Positions 20,646-29,376 of a stretch of 49,415 nt of DNA are shown here, piece after piece. A model generated the notes under the pieces. The model saw only the letters and a program-made list of their open reading frames with translations, searched no databases and was not told the origin of the DNA. The position numbers were made by a program, and so were the translations under genes. Source of the DNA: Gordonia sp. ABSL11-1 (lineage in GTDB: Bacteria > Actinomycetota > Actinomycetes > Mycobacteriales > Mycobacteriaceae); NCBI RefSeq assembly GCF_030315685.1, contig NZ_JASXSI010000030.1, positions 1-49,415 on the forward strand, read 5' to 3'. Positions within the stretch are counted from its first letter, which is position 1, and each line of letters opens with the position of its first letter.

Positions 20646-21107
20646 TCAGCCGGCGTTGACCGGATCGATGACGCCCACGATGCCCGCGGCCCATTCCGCC
20701 GCGAACTTGGCCGGCTTGACCGGCGATGAGTTGTCGTGACGGGCATGGTCGCCGACCTGCACCGCTCCGCGGGCGGTCAACTTCTCGGCCATGATCTCTC
20801 CGCCGCGGTTGAAGGTCTCGCCATAGACGGTGTCGCCCAGGCCGAACACCGCGAAGCGCAGCCCCGTGAGGTCGGGCTCGACGGCGTCGAGTTCCTCGGC
20901 GAACGGCTCCGCGCCGGTCGGGAGTTCGCCCTCGCCGTAGGTCGAGCAGATCACCACGAGGAAGTCGGCCGGGTCGAGATCCTCGACGGCGAACTCGCTC
21001 ATGTCGTAGATGGAGGGATCGTGATCGACAGCGAGCACATCCGAGATCGCGTCTGCGACCAACTCGCTGTTCCCGGTTTCCGTGCCGTAGAGGATGACGA
21101 CGGACAT
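20646..21107 (-). CDS. Flavodoxin-domain protein
   Basis: This is a 153-residue protein carrying the FMN phosphate loop GTETGNSE at residues 8-15 and the later FMN loops CSTYGEGELP and FGLGDTVYGETFN, as in MioC/short flavodoxins. It should carry single electrons at low potential. The ATG at 21107 has AAAGGGG upstream; a longer frame reaching 21233 has no ribosome site and would cross the promoter. A DtxR/IdeR-like half-box overlaps the promoter region, suggesting induction under iron limitation, when flavodoxins commonly replace ferredoxins. Confidence 0.88.
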   Translation of the reverse strand: MSVVILYGTETGNSELVADAISDVLAVDHDPSIYDMSEFAVEDLDPADFLVVICSTYGEGELPTGAEPFAEELDAVEPDLTGLRFAVFGLGDTVYGETFNRGGEIMAEKLTARGAVQVGDHARHDNSSPVKPAKFAAEWAAGIVGVIDPVNAG

Positions 21108-21168
21108 GGAGATACCCCTTTCGACGTCGTGCTCCGCGTCCGGGCACGACAACGCCTGACATTGTGCT

Positions 21169-21187
21169 CGGAGAAAGGGTAACCTAA
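21169..21187 (-). promoter_or_regulatory. Iron-box-like (IdeR/DtxR) site before flavodoxin
   Basis: On the minus strand the 19-mer begins TTAGGTTACCCT, matching the left half of the actinobacterial iron-box consensus, while the right half is poor (12 of 19 positions by eye). A TTAGGT / CAATGT hexamer pair with 17-base spacing overlaps it, so a bound repressor would cover the -35. Confidence 0.45.
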
Positions 21188-21316
21188 CCAGCCGTTTCGG
21201 GTGAAATTCGCAGGTGGGAGGTGGTGGCGCCAATTACTTGGATGTCCTACTATACGGAGACGGAAGCCACAATCGCACAGCGTCTGTCCCGACTCACGAA
21301 TCAAGGTGATCTCCTC

Positions 21317-22852
21317 GTGTCCACAACCGATTCCGTCCGCTCCATCCCGCATTACCTGAACGGTTCCGCGGTGACCGCCACAGAGGGCCGGTTCGCCGAC
21401 GTGTTCAATCCGAGCACCGGAGCCGTCGCCGCCAAGGTCCCGCTGGCCTCGACCGCCGAGGTCGACGCCGCGGTCGCGACCGCCGTCGAGGCACAGCGCG
21501 AATGGGCGGCGTGGAATCCGCAACGTCGTGCCCGTGTGCTCATGCGGTTCGTCGATCTGGTCAACCAGAACGCCGATGAGCTCGCGACCTTGCTGTCGCT
21601 CGAGCACGGCAAGACCCATGCCGACGCGAAAGGCGACATCCAGCGCGGCACCGAGGTCATCGAGTTCGCCATCGGGATCCCGCACCTGCTGAAAGGCGAG
21701 TTCACCGAGGGTGCCGGCGGCGGCATCGACGTGCACTCCGTCCGCCAGCCGCTCGGTGTGGTCGCGGGCATCACCCCGTTCAACTTCCCCGCGATGATCC
21801 CGCTGTGGAAGGCCGGCCCGGCGCTCGCGTGCGGCAACGCGTTCATCCTCAAGCCCAGCGAGCGCGACCCGTCGGTTCCGGTCCGGCTCGCCGAGCTGTT
21901 CAGCCAGGCCGGCCTGCCCGACGGCGTCTTCCAGGTCGTGCACGGGGACAAGGAGTCGGTCGATGCGCTGCTGAACAACCCTGACGTGCAGGCGTTCGGT
22001 TTCGTCGGCAGCTCCGACATCGCGCAGTACATCTACTCGACCGCGGCCGCCAACGGCAAGCGTTCACAGTGTTTCGGTGGCGCCAAGAACCACATGATCA
22101 TCATGCCGGACGCGAACCTGGATCAGGCCGCCGACGCGCTCATCGGCGCGGGCTACGGCAGCGCCGGTGAGCGCTGCATGGCGATCAGCGTCGCCGTCCC
22201 GGTGGGCGAGCAGACCGCAGAACGACTGCGCGCCAAGCTCATCGACAAGGTCAATGCGTTGCGCGTCGGGCACAGCCTCGACCCCAAGGCCGACTACGGA
22301 CCACTGGTGACCGCGGCGGCCCTCGAGCGGGTGAAGGGCTACATCGCCACGGGCGTCGAGGAGGGTGCGGAACTGGTCATCGACGGCCGTGAGCGCACCA
22401 GCGACGAGCAGTCCTACGGCGACGACGACATCTCCGGCGGGTTCTTCATCGGACCGACGCTGTTCGATCACGTCACCAAGGGCATGACCTCCTACACCGA
22501 CGAGATCTTCGGCCCGGTGCTGCAGATCGTGCGTGCCGCCGACTACGAAGAGGCGCTCGCACTGGCGTCGGATCACCAGTACGGCAACGGCGTGGCGATC
22601 TTCACCCAGGACGGCGATGCCGCCCGCGACTTCACCTCCCGGGTCAACGTCGGCATGGTCGGCGTGAACGTGCCGATCCCGGTTCCGGTGGCCTACTACA
22701 CCTTCGGCGGCTGGAAGCGTTCCGGCTTCGGCGACCTCAATCAGCATGGGCCCGCGTCGATCCAGTTCTACACAAAGACCAAGACGATCACGTCGCGCTG
22801 GCCGTCTGGGATCAAGGACGGCGCCGAGTTCGTCATCCCGACGATGGACTGA
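21317..22852 (+). CDS. mmsA: CoA-acylating methylmalonate-semialdehyde dehydrogenase
   Basis: This is a 511-residue aldehyde dehydrogenase that converts methylmalonate semialdehyde (and malonate semialdehyde) with CoA and NAD to propionyl- or acetyl-CoA in valine degradation. Typical MmsA features: GITPFNFPAMIPLWK, CFGGAKNHMIIMPDA, the catalytic cysteine in GERCMAIS (about Cys287) and PVPVAYYTFGGWKRSGFGD. I place the start at GTG 21317 with AAGGTGA at 7 bases; the frame extends upstream but without a ribosome site. It heads an apparent operon with an acyl-CoA dehydrogenase and mmsB, and is divergent from flavodoxin. Confidence 0.93.
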   Translation: MSTTDSVRSIPHYLNGSAVTATEGRFADVFNPSTGAVAAKVPLASTAEVDAAVATAVEAQREWAAWNPQRRARVLMRFVDLVNQNADELATLLSLEHGKTHADAKGDIQRGTEVIEFAIGIPHLLKGEFTEGAGGGIDVHSVRQPLGVVAGITPFNFPAMIPLWKAGPALACGNAFILKPSERDPSVPVRLAELFSQAGLPDGVFQVVHGDKESVDALLNNPDVQAFGFVGSSDIAQYIYSTAAANGKRSQCFGGAKNHMIIMPDANLDQAADALIGAGYGSAGERCMAISVAVPVGEQTAERLRAKLIDKVNALRVGHSLDPKADYGPLVTAAALERVKGYIATGVEEGAELVIDGRERTSDEQSYGDDDISGGFFIGPTLFDHVTKGMTSYTDEIFGPVLQIVRAADYEEALALASDHQYGNGVAIFTQDGDAARDFTSRVNVGMVGVNVPIPVPVAYYTFGGWKRSGFGDLNQHGPASIQFYTKTKTITSRWPSGIKDGAEFVIPTMD

Positions 22853-22901
22853 TCGTGCCGGATCGACGGCGGGGATCGACGACGCAGGAGACACCACGAC
22901 C

Positions 22902-24068
22902 ATGACCACCATCACCGACAGCGGTCTCGACGCCGACGAGCGCGTCATCGTCGAGACCGCGGCCGGGTTCGCCGCCAAGAAGTTGGCCCCGTTTGCGCTG
23001 GAATGGGATGAAAGCCACCACTTCCCGGTCGACGAACTCCGGGAGGCGGCCGAGCTCGGCATGGCCGCCATCTACTGCTCCGACGACGTCGGTGGCAGTG
23101 GGCTGCGACGGCTCGACGGTGTGCGCATCTTCGAGCAGCTCGCCTACGCCGACCCGGCCGTCGCCGCGTTCCTCTCCATCCACAACATGTGCACCTGGAT
23201 GGTGGACAGCTACGGCACCCCCGCGCAGCGGGACCAGTGGGTGCCGCGGATGGCGTCGATGGAGGCCGTGGCCAGCTACTGCCTGACCGAGCCGGGAGCG
23301 GGGTCGGATGCCGCCGCTTTGTCCACGCGTGCCGTCCGCTCCGGCGACGACTACGTGCTGACCGGGGTCAAGCAGTTCATCTCCGGTGCGGGCGCGAGCG
23401 ACGTGTACGTCGTCATGGCCCGCACCGGCGACAACGGACCCCGCGGCATCTCGACCTTCCTGGTCGAGAAGGACACCCCCGGACTGAGTTTCGGCGCGCA
23501 GGAACGAAAGATGGGGTGGCACGCCCAGCCGACGGCGCAGGTCGTCCTCGACGACGTGCGGGTGCCGGCGGATCATCTGCTCGGTGGGCAGGAGGGCATC
23601 GGTTTCGGCATCGCGATGAACGGCCTCAACGGTGGTCGACTCAACATCGCGGCCTCGTCGCTGGGCGGCGCGCAGGCGGCATTCGACCGGGCTGCGTCCT
23701 ACGTCGCGTCCCGTAAGGCCTTCGGCGGAGCCCTGATCGACGAACCGACGATCCGTTTCACACTCGCCGACATGGCGACCTCTCTGCAGGCCTCCCGCCT
23801 GATGCTGTGGCAGGCGGCGGCGGCGCTCGACGCGGATGCACCGGACAAGGTCGAACAGTGTGCGATGGCCAAACGATTCGTCACCGACACCTGCTACACC
23901 GTCGCCGATCAGGCGCTGCAGTTGCACGGTGGCTACGGATATCTGACCGAGTACGGTCTGGAGAAGATCGTCCGTGATCTCCGCGTGCACCGGATACTGG
24001 AGGGCACGAACGAGATCATGCGCGTGGTGGTCGGGCGGTCGATCGCCACGCGATACCGCGAGAGCTGA
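22902..24068 (+). CDS. Acyl-CoA dehydrogenase, probably isobutyryl-CoA
   Basis: This is a 388-residue FAD enzyme of the acyl-CoA dehydrogenase family. YCLTEPGAGSDAAAL and the C-terminal LEGTNEIMR (with the catalytic-base Glu region) are signatures, and HGGYGYLTEYGLEKIVRDLR is the FAD/dimer helix region. Its place between mmsA and mmsB indicates the isobutyryl-CoA to methacrylyl-CoA step of valine degradation (ACAD8-like). The ATG at 22902 has GCAGGAG upstream. The gap to mmsA is 49 bases. An enoyl-CoA hydratase and a hydroxyisobutyryl-CoA hydrolase are missing locally. Confidence 0.9.
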   Translation: MTTITDSGLDADERVIVETAAGFAAKKLAPFALEWDESHHFPVDELREAAELGMAAIYCSDDVGGSGLRRLDGVRIFEQLAYADPAVAAFLSIHNMCTWMVDSYGTPAQRDQWVPRMASMEAVASYCLTEPGAGSDAAALSTRAVRSGDDYVLTGVKQFISGAGASDVYVVMARTGDNGPRGISTFLVEKDTPGLSFGAQERKMGWHAQPTAQVVLDDVRVPADHLLGGQEGIGFGIAMNGLNGGRLNIAASSLGGAQAAFDRAASYVASRKAFGGALIDEPTIRFTLADMATSLQASRLMLWQAAAALDADAPDKVEQCAMAKRFVTDTCYTVADQALQLHGGYGYLTEYGLEKIVRDLRVHRILEGTNEIMRVVVGRSIATRYRES

Positions 24069-24146
24069 CCGCCGGACGAACTGGAATCGCCGGTGACCAC
24101 AGCGCTTCGGCAGACAAGTGAACTCACGACATCAGGAGATTCGACA

Positions 24147-25016
24147 ATGACGACGATCGCCTTTCTGGGCCTCGGTAACATGGGCGGCCCGATGGCCGCG
24201 AACCTCGTGAAGGCCGGACACACCGTCCATGGCTTCGACCCGGTTACGGACGCGGTGGAGCAGGCCAAGCTCAGCGGTGTCGAGACCTTCCCGACCGCGG
24301 TCGAGGCGGTGGCCGCCGCCGAGGTCGTGATCACGATGCTGCCGAGCGGAGCCATCGTGAAGAGCCTCTACGCCGACATCTTGCCCGCGACACCGACAGG
24401 CGCGCTGTTCATCGACAGCTCGACGATCTCGGTCGACGACGCGCGCGCCGTCCACGACCAGGCGGCCGAACACGGCTTCGCCCAGCTCGACGCACCGGTC
24501 TCCGGTGGCGTGAAGGGAGCGGCGGCAGGCACCCTGGCGTTCATGGTCGGCGGCGACGACGAGGCGTTCGTCGCGGCGCGAACCACTCTGGAACCCATGG
24601 CGGGCAAGATCATCCACTGCGGTTCGGCAGGCGCAGGCCAGGCCGCCAAGGTCTGCAACAACATGGTGCTCGCCGTCCAGCAGATCGCGGTGGGCGAGGC
24701 GTTCGTGCTCGCCGAGAAGCTCGGTCTGTCCGATCAGGCGCTCTACGACGTGATCACCGGCGCAACCGGCAATTGCTGGGCGGTGCAGACGAACTGCCCG
24801 GTGCCCGGTCCGGTTCCCACGTCACCGGCGAACAACGAGTTCAAGCCGGGCTTCGCGACCGCCCTGATGAACAAGGATCTCGGCCTGGCGATGGATGCGG
24901 TGGCCAGTACCGGATCCCGGGCGCCGCTGGGAACTCATGCCGCCCAGCTCTACAAGTCCTTCGCCGAGCAGCATGCAGGCCTGGACTTCAGCGCGATCAT
25001 CACCTCGCTGCACTGA
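24147..25016 (+). CDS. mmsB: 3-hydroxyisobutyrate dehydrogenase
   Basis: This is a 289-residue enzyme. The N-terminal NAD-binding GLGNMGGPMAANL (residues 8-20), the substrate loop DAPVSGGVKGAAAGTLAFMVGG and the catalytic lysine in GAGQAAKVCNN define the beta-hydroxyacid dehydrogenase family. PNNEF-like sequence near GFATALMNKDLGLA matches MmsB. It oxidises 3-hydroxyisobutyrate to methylmalonate semialdehyde, the MmsA substrate. The ATG at 24147 follows CAGGAGAT. It is the last gene of the valine run, convergent with a MarR gene. Confidence 0.93.
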   Translation: MTTIAFLGLGNMGGPMAANLVKAGHTVHGFDPVTDAVEQAKLSGVETFPTAVEAVAAAEVVITMLPSGAIVKSLYADILPATPTGALFIDSSTISVDDARAVHDQAAEHGFAQLDAPVSGGVKGAAAGTLAFMVGGDDEAFVAARTTLEPMAGKIIHCGSAGAGQAAKVCNNMVLAVQQIAVGEAFVLAEKLGLSDQALYDVITGATGNCWAVQTNCPVPGPVPTSPANNEFKPGFATALMNKDLGLAMDAVASTGSRAPLGTHAAQLYKSFAEQHAGLDFSAIITSLH

Positions 25017-25031
25017 ACCGGGCGTCGGGCG

Positions 25032-25535
25032 TCAGAAGTCTCCGGCGTCGCGTCGAAGAGACTGAATCGCTTTCACCATCGAGGCCATCTCGTCCTCGCT
25101 CATACCGACCGCACCGAACACCTCGCGGTTGAGGGTGGCGGTGGCGTCCTCGACCGTCGAGCGGCCCAGGTCGGTGATCTCCACCAGCGTCGTGCGGCCG
25201 TCCGTCGGGTGGGGGACCCGACGCACCAGGTGTGCTTCCTCGAGTCGTCGGATGGCGTGCGTGACACTCGTGACGTGGACCTGGAGCCGATCGCTGGCCT
25301 TGGTGATCGGCAGCGCACCCTGTCGCGAGAATGCCAGTAGTCGAAGCAATTCGAAGCGCGAGAAGCTCAAGTCGTAGGGGCGCAGAGTGGACTCGACGCG
25401 CGCCAGGAGGATCTGGTGCGCACGCATCACCGACGTCACGGCAACCATGCCATCGGCCACGTCACCCCAGCCCGCGTCGGCCCAGTTCTGTCGTGCCTCG
25501 GCGATCGGGTCGAAACTCATGCTGCGGCCGGCCAT
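25032..25535 (-). CDS. MarR-family regulator
   Basis: This is a 167-residue winged-helix protein. The recognition region LPITKASDRLQVHVTSVTHAIRRLEEAHLVRRVPHPTDGRTTLVEIT (about residues 75-120), including the wing with DGR, is typical of MarR dimers. The ATG at 25535 has AAGGTGAT upstream; only 9 bases separate it from the TetR stop, so the two regulators are probably one transcript. Convergent with mmsB, it may control the valine genes, but no shared operator was found. Confidence 0.87.
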   Translation of the reverse strand: MAGRSMSFDPIAEARQNWADAGWGDVADGMVAVTSVMRAHQILLARVESTLRPYDLSFSRFELLRLLAFSRQGALPITKASDRLQVHVTSVTHAIRRLEEAHLVRRVPHPTDGRTTLVEITDLGRSTVEDATATLNREVFGAVGMSEDEMASMVKAIQSLRRDAGDF

Positions 25536-25544
25536 GAGATCACC

Positions 25545-26129
25545 TTAGCCAGGATCGGGGCGCCATCCGTCGATGACGGCGGTTGCGGCGGCGACCGGGT
25601 CGGCTCCGGCCGGGAATCGCCCTGACAGCAGCAGCATCGCCATCCCGTGGACCTGGGACCAGAGCGAGGCGACGATCGTGTCGACGTCGGCGGGGCGGAA
25701 CAGGCCCGACTCGATCGCCGACTGGACGCCCTGACGCAGGGGAGCGATGGCTCGGGCCGACGCGGCCTCGGTCTCCGCTGTCGATGTGATCCCGGCGAGC
25801 GTCTGACCGAACATGAGCTCATAGAGACGGGGGTGCTCGAGAGCCCACGCGACGTAGTGCACCCCGAGCGTGGACAGGTGCGCCGCGGCGTCTACGGCGA
25901 CACCGGACTCCTGCGCCGTCGCGAACGAGTCGAAGGCGCGGATGAGTACACCGCGGGTGAGACCCTCCTTGTTGCCGAACAGTGAGTACACCGCGGACGT
26001 GGACGTGTCCGCCGCCCGAGCGGCGTCGCGGACGGACAGAGCTGACACGCCGTGCTCCCCGACGATGTGGACCGCCTCGTCGAGGAGCCGCTCACGAAGC
26101 TCATCGGTGTGCACCTTGGGTCTTGCCAC
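25545..26129 (-). CDS. TetR-family regulator
   Basis: This is a 194-residue protein. The DNA-binding segment VSALSVRDAARAADTSTSAVYSLFGNKEGLTRGV lies at about residues 28-62, followed by a TetR_C_13/WHG-like ligand domain (LYELMFGQ). The ATG at 26129 sits beside a palindrome at 26144-26171, shared with the divergent DUF4188 gene, so autoregulation and control of that gene are likely. It leads a two-regulator transcript with the MarR gene downstream. Confidence 0.88.
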   Translation of the reverse strand: MARPKVHTDELRERLLDEAVHIVGEHGVSALSVRDAARAADTSTSAVYSLFGNKEGLTRGVLIRAFDSFATAQESGVAVDAAAHLSTLGVHYVAWALEHPRLYELMFGQTLAGITSTAETEAASARAIAPLRQGVQSAIESGLFRPADVDTIVASLWSQVHGMAMLLLSGRFPAGADPVAAATAVIDGWRPDPG

Positions 26130-26143
26130 GAGGGCGATTGTGT

Positions 26144-26171
26144 CATAACGTTGTTCTGTAACGACGTTATG
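26144..26171. promoter_or_regulatory. TetR operator palindrome
   Basis: A 28-bp imperfect palindrome with perfect 8-base outer arms CATAACGT / ACGTTATG and partial inner symmetry. It lies 15 bases from the tetR start and 28 bases before the DUF4188 start, in the 69-base divergent gap. Confidence 0.75.
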
Positions 26172-26198
26172 AAATCAGCGTCTCAGCGGGAGGTCACC

Positions 26199-26693
26199 AT
26201 GACCAAGCCGGACTCGCGTCGGATCACGAATGTCCAACCGCCTGCGGGCACGACGTTGTTCCTCATCGGCATGAGGGTCACGCACCCGCTCCGGGTACGA
26301 GCTTGGCTGTCGGTGCTCATCGCGATGCCACGCATGCTGGTGCACCTGAGGCGCCACGTCGACGCCGGTATGTTGTCCTATCGCCTGTACCTGGGCCCCT
26401 CGTTGATGGTCGTGTCGTACTGGCGTTCGCCGGAGGATCTCCGACGTTTCGCCGCCGACGGCGACGGGCCGCATCTGCCCGCCTGGCGATGGTTCAATCG
26501 TCGCCTCGCCGACACCGCTTCGGTGGGGATCTGGCATGAGACCTATGTCGTCGGAGGACACGAGACCATCAGCAGCGGCATGCCACCCTGGGGGCTCGCC
26601 GAAGCTGTCGGCGCACAACCCATCGGAGTCGGACAATCAACGGCCGCAGGACGATTGGCGCGAAGCGGTTGCCCATTCACCGCGTCGACCTGA
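26199..26693 (+). CDS. DUF4188-type small haem/monooxygenase-like protein
   Basis: This is a 164-residue protein resembling DUF4188 (ferredoxin-like alpha/beta barrel, often annotated as monooxygenase family): FLIGMRVTHPLRVRAW, AMPRMLVHLRRH, LMVVSYWRSPEDLRRFA and the HxxW-like region HLPAWRWFNRRLADTASVGIWHETY. Some relatives act on small hydrophobic compounds, but the reaction is not known. The ATG at 26199 has GGGAGGT upstream. It is probably repressed by the divergent TetR protein. Confidence 0.75.
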   Translation: MTKPDSRRITNVQPPAGTTLFLIGMRVTHPLRVRAWLSVLIAMPRMLVHLRRHVDAGMLSYRLYLGPSLMVVSYWRSPEDLRRFAADGDGPHLPAWRWFNRRLADTASVGIWHETYVVGGHETISSGMPPWGLAEAVGAQPIGVGQSTAAGRLARSGCPFTAST

Positions 26694-26700
26694 GTCCGCA

Positions 26701-26774
26701 CCGTTCTTCCTCCGGGTGTGCGTTCTTCCCCCGCGAGCAGGCGGCGGAGGAACACATACCCGGGGGAAGAACGG
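26701..26774. terminator. Long imperfect hairpin between convergent genes
   Basis: The 29 bases 26701-26729 pair with 26746-26774 with four G-U wobbles and no other mismatch, around a 16-base loop. It begins 8 bases after the DUF4188 stop and lies between convergent genes. A partial third copy of the tacccgggg segment follows at about 26776-26786. Confidence 0.65.
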
Positions 26775-26833
26775 ATACCCGGGGGGCGAGGGGCGGCGCG
26801 ACGGGGGACCCGGGGCGGTGGGTGCGGGGTGGG

Positions 26834-27535
26834 TCAGCTGCCCGGCCGGTGCGTCATCAACATCTCGATCGCGCCGACGATGGTGTCGACCAGACCGGTC
26901 ACCGTGTGGTCGCCGAGCTCGCCGCGGGTCTCGTCGGACCGCATCATGATCACCGACTCGACCAGTCGGAACGGCAGGATCGAGCGCGTATCGGACGCGA
27001 CGCCGACGGCGGCCGTCGCCAACGACTCGTAGGCTGCGGCCAACTCCAGTCGGGCCGTGCGGAACTCGGCGAATCTGCTGTCGGCGAGCTCCGGAAGGAG
27101 GTAGAGGGCCCCGAGGTTCCAGCGCGCGGCGGCGAGTTGGGTGACGTCGTAGCGGGCGAGGTCGAGCAGTCGTTCGAGGGGGTCGCCGTCGGCGGCGAGG
27201 AGTTCCCGCGCCTGTTCGAGTGACGGGTCGACCGTCGTCGCGAGCAGCGCGGCGAGGATGTCGTCTTTCGTCCTGAAGTAGTGATACAGCGATGCCTGCC
27301 GGACGCCGACGGCGTCGGCGATCATCCGCGTCGACGTCCCGGTGTAACCGTGGCGCGTGAACAGCTCCGCCGAGGCGTCGAGGATCTCGTCGCGTGCGGT
27401 ATCCCCGCGTCGTCTCGGTTTGACGAGGCGCGGCCGGCCCCGGACCGGTGCGCCCTGTGGGATGTCGGTGCCGCTGCCGCTGCCGTTGCCGCCGCCGCTC
27501 GTCGCCGAGTGCGATGAACCCGACCGCGTCGCCAT
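26834..27535 (-). CDS. TetR-family regulator of the permease/DUF1989 operon
   Basis: This is a 233-residue protein. A Gly/Ser-rich, Pro/Arg-rich tail of about 45 residues precedes the helix-turn-helix (about 50-95; YTGTSTRMIADAVGVRQASLYHYFRTKDDI). The C-terminal domain is not assigned. It is divergent from the amino-acid permease gene at 27820 with a strong palindrome in between, so it is the likely repressor of the DUF1989/carboxyltransferase/allophanate hydrolase operon. An inner start nearer the helix-turn-helix is possible. Confidence 0.85.
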   Translation of the reverse strand: MATRSGSSHSATSGGGNGSGSGTDIPQGAPVRGRPRLVKPRRRGDTARDEILDASAELFTRHGYTGTSTRMIADAVGVRQASLYHYFRTKDDILAALLATTVDPSLEQARELLAADGDPLERLLDLARYDVTQLAAARWNLGALYLLPELADSRFAEFRTARLELAAAYESLATAAVGVASDTRSILPFRLVESVIMMRSDETRGELGDHTVTGLVDTIVGAIEMLMTHRPGS

Positions 27536-27682
27536 CTCGTTCCCGATCTCCTCGCCCGTCGCGCCCCGTCGGTGGCGCGTTCTCGTCTCATTGCGGTCCG
27601 GCGAGACGTGCTGAGATCGCCGGACGACCCACTCTAACCCAGGACACGAGAAGTGGCGGGGCGCTGACCTGCGCCGTGTAAC

Positions 27683-27764
27683 GCACTCGTAGTGCGAGTT
27701 TTCAGACCCGAAACATTTCTGTCATTCGACAGAAATGGCTGTAGAGTTATCTATCAATCGACAG
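27683..27764. promoter_or_regulatory. Operator and promoter of the permease/DUF1989 operon
   Basis: In the 284-base divergent gap (27536-27819) a perfect 10+10 palindrome CATTTCTGTC-attc-GACAGAAATG spans 27714-27737. A half-site (CGACAG) recurs at 27759-27764. A candidate promoter TTCGAC (27725-27730) with 18-base spacing to TATCTA (27749-27754) overlaps the palindrome, which fits repression by the divergent TetR. Overlapping inverted repeats GCACT-cgt-AGTGC and ACTCG-tagtg-CGAGT lie at 27683-27699. I see no guanidine (ykkC) riboswitch sequence in the leader. Confidence 0.65.
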
Positions 27765-27819
27765 GTAAGCGGCTCACCGTGGAGCCCATGACGAACCTCA
27801 TCGACAGAGATGGACCACA

Positions 27820-29376
27820 ATGACCTCCACTGCCATGAAGCCACCCGCCGAACCACCCAACTCCGCCGACGGGCATACCGCGGTCGGCGACACCCACGAC
27901 CTCAGCGAGTTCGGCTACGACCAGCAACTCCACCGGTCTCTCGGCAAGTTCGCGTCGTTCGCGGCGGGTTTCTCCTTCGTGTCGATCCTGACGACGATCT
28001 TCCAGCTGTTCGGCCTCGGCTTCGGATTCGGTGGTCCGGCGTTCTTCTGGACCTGGCCGATCGTGTACGCCGGTCAGTTCCTCGTCGCCCTCTGCTTCGC
28101 CGAGATCGCGGCGCGCTACCCGATCTCGGGGGCCATCTACCAGTGGTCGCGACGCATGGGCGGCGAGGTGATCGGCTGGTTCGGCGGATGGTTCATGATC
28201 ATCGCGCAGATCGTCACCGCGTCCGCCGCGGCAATCGCCCTGCAGGTGGTCCTGCCGTCGGTGTGGACTGGATTCCAGATCATCGGCGACGACCCGACCC
28301 TCACCAGCACCAGCGGTGCGGCGAACGCGGTGTTGCTCGGCTCGATCCTGCTGGTGATCGTGACCGCCATCAACTGCGTCGGCATCCGCTGGATGAGCCG
28401 GATCAACAACATCGGCGTCACCTGTGAACTCGTCGGCGTCACCGCTGTGGTGCTGGCCCTGTTCACCCACGCCCAGCGCGGCCCGGACGTCGTGTTCGAC
28501 ACCGGCATCCCCGGCCAGCAGCCCGGCTACATCTGGGCGTTCATCGTGTCCGGCCTGATGGCGGCCTACGTGATGGTCGGTTTCGGCTCTGCAGGCGAAC
28601 TCGCCGAGGAGACGCGTAATCCGCGTCGCATCGCACCGCGAACGATCCGGCTCGCGTTGACCGTGTCCGCGATCGGGGGCGGCCTGATGCTGCTCGGTGC
28701 GCTGATGGCGGCACCAACGCTCGACGACCAGCTCGCCGCCGGGGGCCTGCCCTACGTGCTCGACTCGGTGCTGGGCAGTTTCTGGGGCAAGGTACTCCTG
28801 TGCGACGTCGCGGTGGCGATCTTCATCTGCACCCTTGCGATCCAGACGGCCTGCTCGCGATTGATGTTCTCGATGGCCCGCGACGGCCGGCTGCCGTTCT
28901 CGAAGACGCTCTCGCATGTCAACGCACGCACGGGGACCCCGATCGCGCCATCGATCCTCATCGGCGTCCTGTGCGTCGGAATACTGCTGGTCAATGTCGG
29001 CAACTCCGCGATCTTCGCCACCCTCGCCAGCGTCTGCATCATCCTCATCTACCTGGCCTACCTCGCGGTGACCGCGCCCATGCTGTACCGCCGATTGCAG
29101 GGCTGGCCGAAGGGCGGGGCCACCGTCGACAGTGAGGGCAGGAAGCTGTTCACCATGGGCCGGATCGGCATCGTCGTGAACGTGCTGGCCGTGCTCTACG
29201 GCGCGCTGATGGTCGTCAACCTGGCGTGGCCGCGTGCGGAGGTATTCGACCCGTCCGGGGAGATGCCGATCCTGCAGTGGGCCGGCCCGATCTGTATCGC
29301 CGTGACCGTTCTCGTCGGCATCGCCTGCTTCCCCCGCGGCACAGAGCATCCCAAGCCCGTCCAGCTCGGCGCGTAA
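27820..29376 (+). CDS. APC-family amino acid/amine permease
   Basis: This is a 518-residue transporter with about 12-14 membrane helices and cytoplasmic tails. EFGYDQQLHRSLGKFASFAAGFSFVSI near the N-terminus is typical of the APC group linked to urea amidolyase operons, with GSAGELAEETRNPRRIAPR in a cytoplasmic loop. It should import a nitrogen compound (urea, guanidine or an amine) for the downstream enzymes. It is separated from them by a 172-base gap with a complex repeat, which could reduce read-through. Confidence 0.88.
   Translation: MTSTAMKPPAEPPNSADGHTAVGDTHDLSEFGYDQQLHRSLGKFASFAAGFSFVSILTTIFQLFGLGFGFGGPAFFWTWPIVYAGQFLVALCFAEIAARYPISGAIYQWSRRMGGEVIGWFGGWFMIIAQIVTASAAAIALQVVLPSVWTGFQIIGDDPTLTSTSGAANAVLLGSILLVIVTAINCVGIRWMSRINNIGVTCELVGVTAVVLALFTHAQRGPDVVFDTGIPGQQPGYIWAFIVSGLMAAYVMVGFGSAGELAEETRNPRRIAPRTIRLALTVSAIGGGLMLLGALMAAPTLDDQLAAGGLPYVLDSVLGSFWGKVLLCDVAVAIFICTLAIQTACSRLMFSMARDGRLPFSKTLSHVNARTGTPIAPSILIGVLCVGILLVNVGNSAIFATLASVCIILIYLAYLAVTAPMLYRRLQGWPKGGATVDSEGRKLFTMGRIGIVVNVLAVLYGALMVVNLAWPRAEVFDPSGEMPILQWAGPICIAVTVLVGIACFPRGTEHPKPVQLGA

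Noticed and set aside
27738..27819. Guanidine-I (ykkC) riboswitch in the permease leader
   Set aside because: Considered because of the DUF1989 genes, but the conserved ykkC segments are not present; a TetR-type palindrome explains the regulation.
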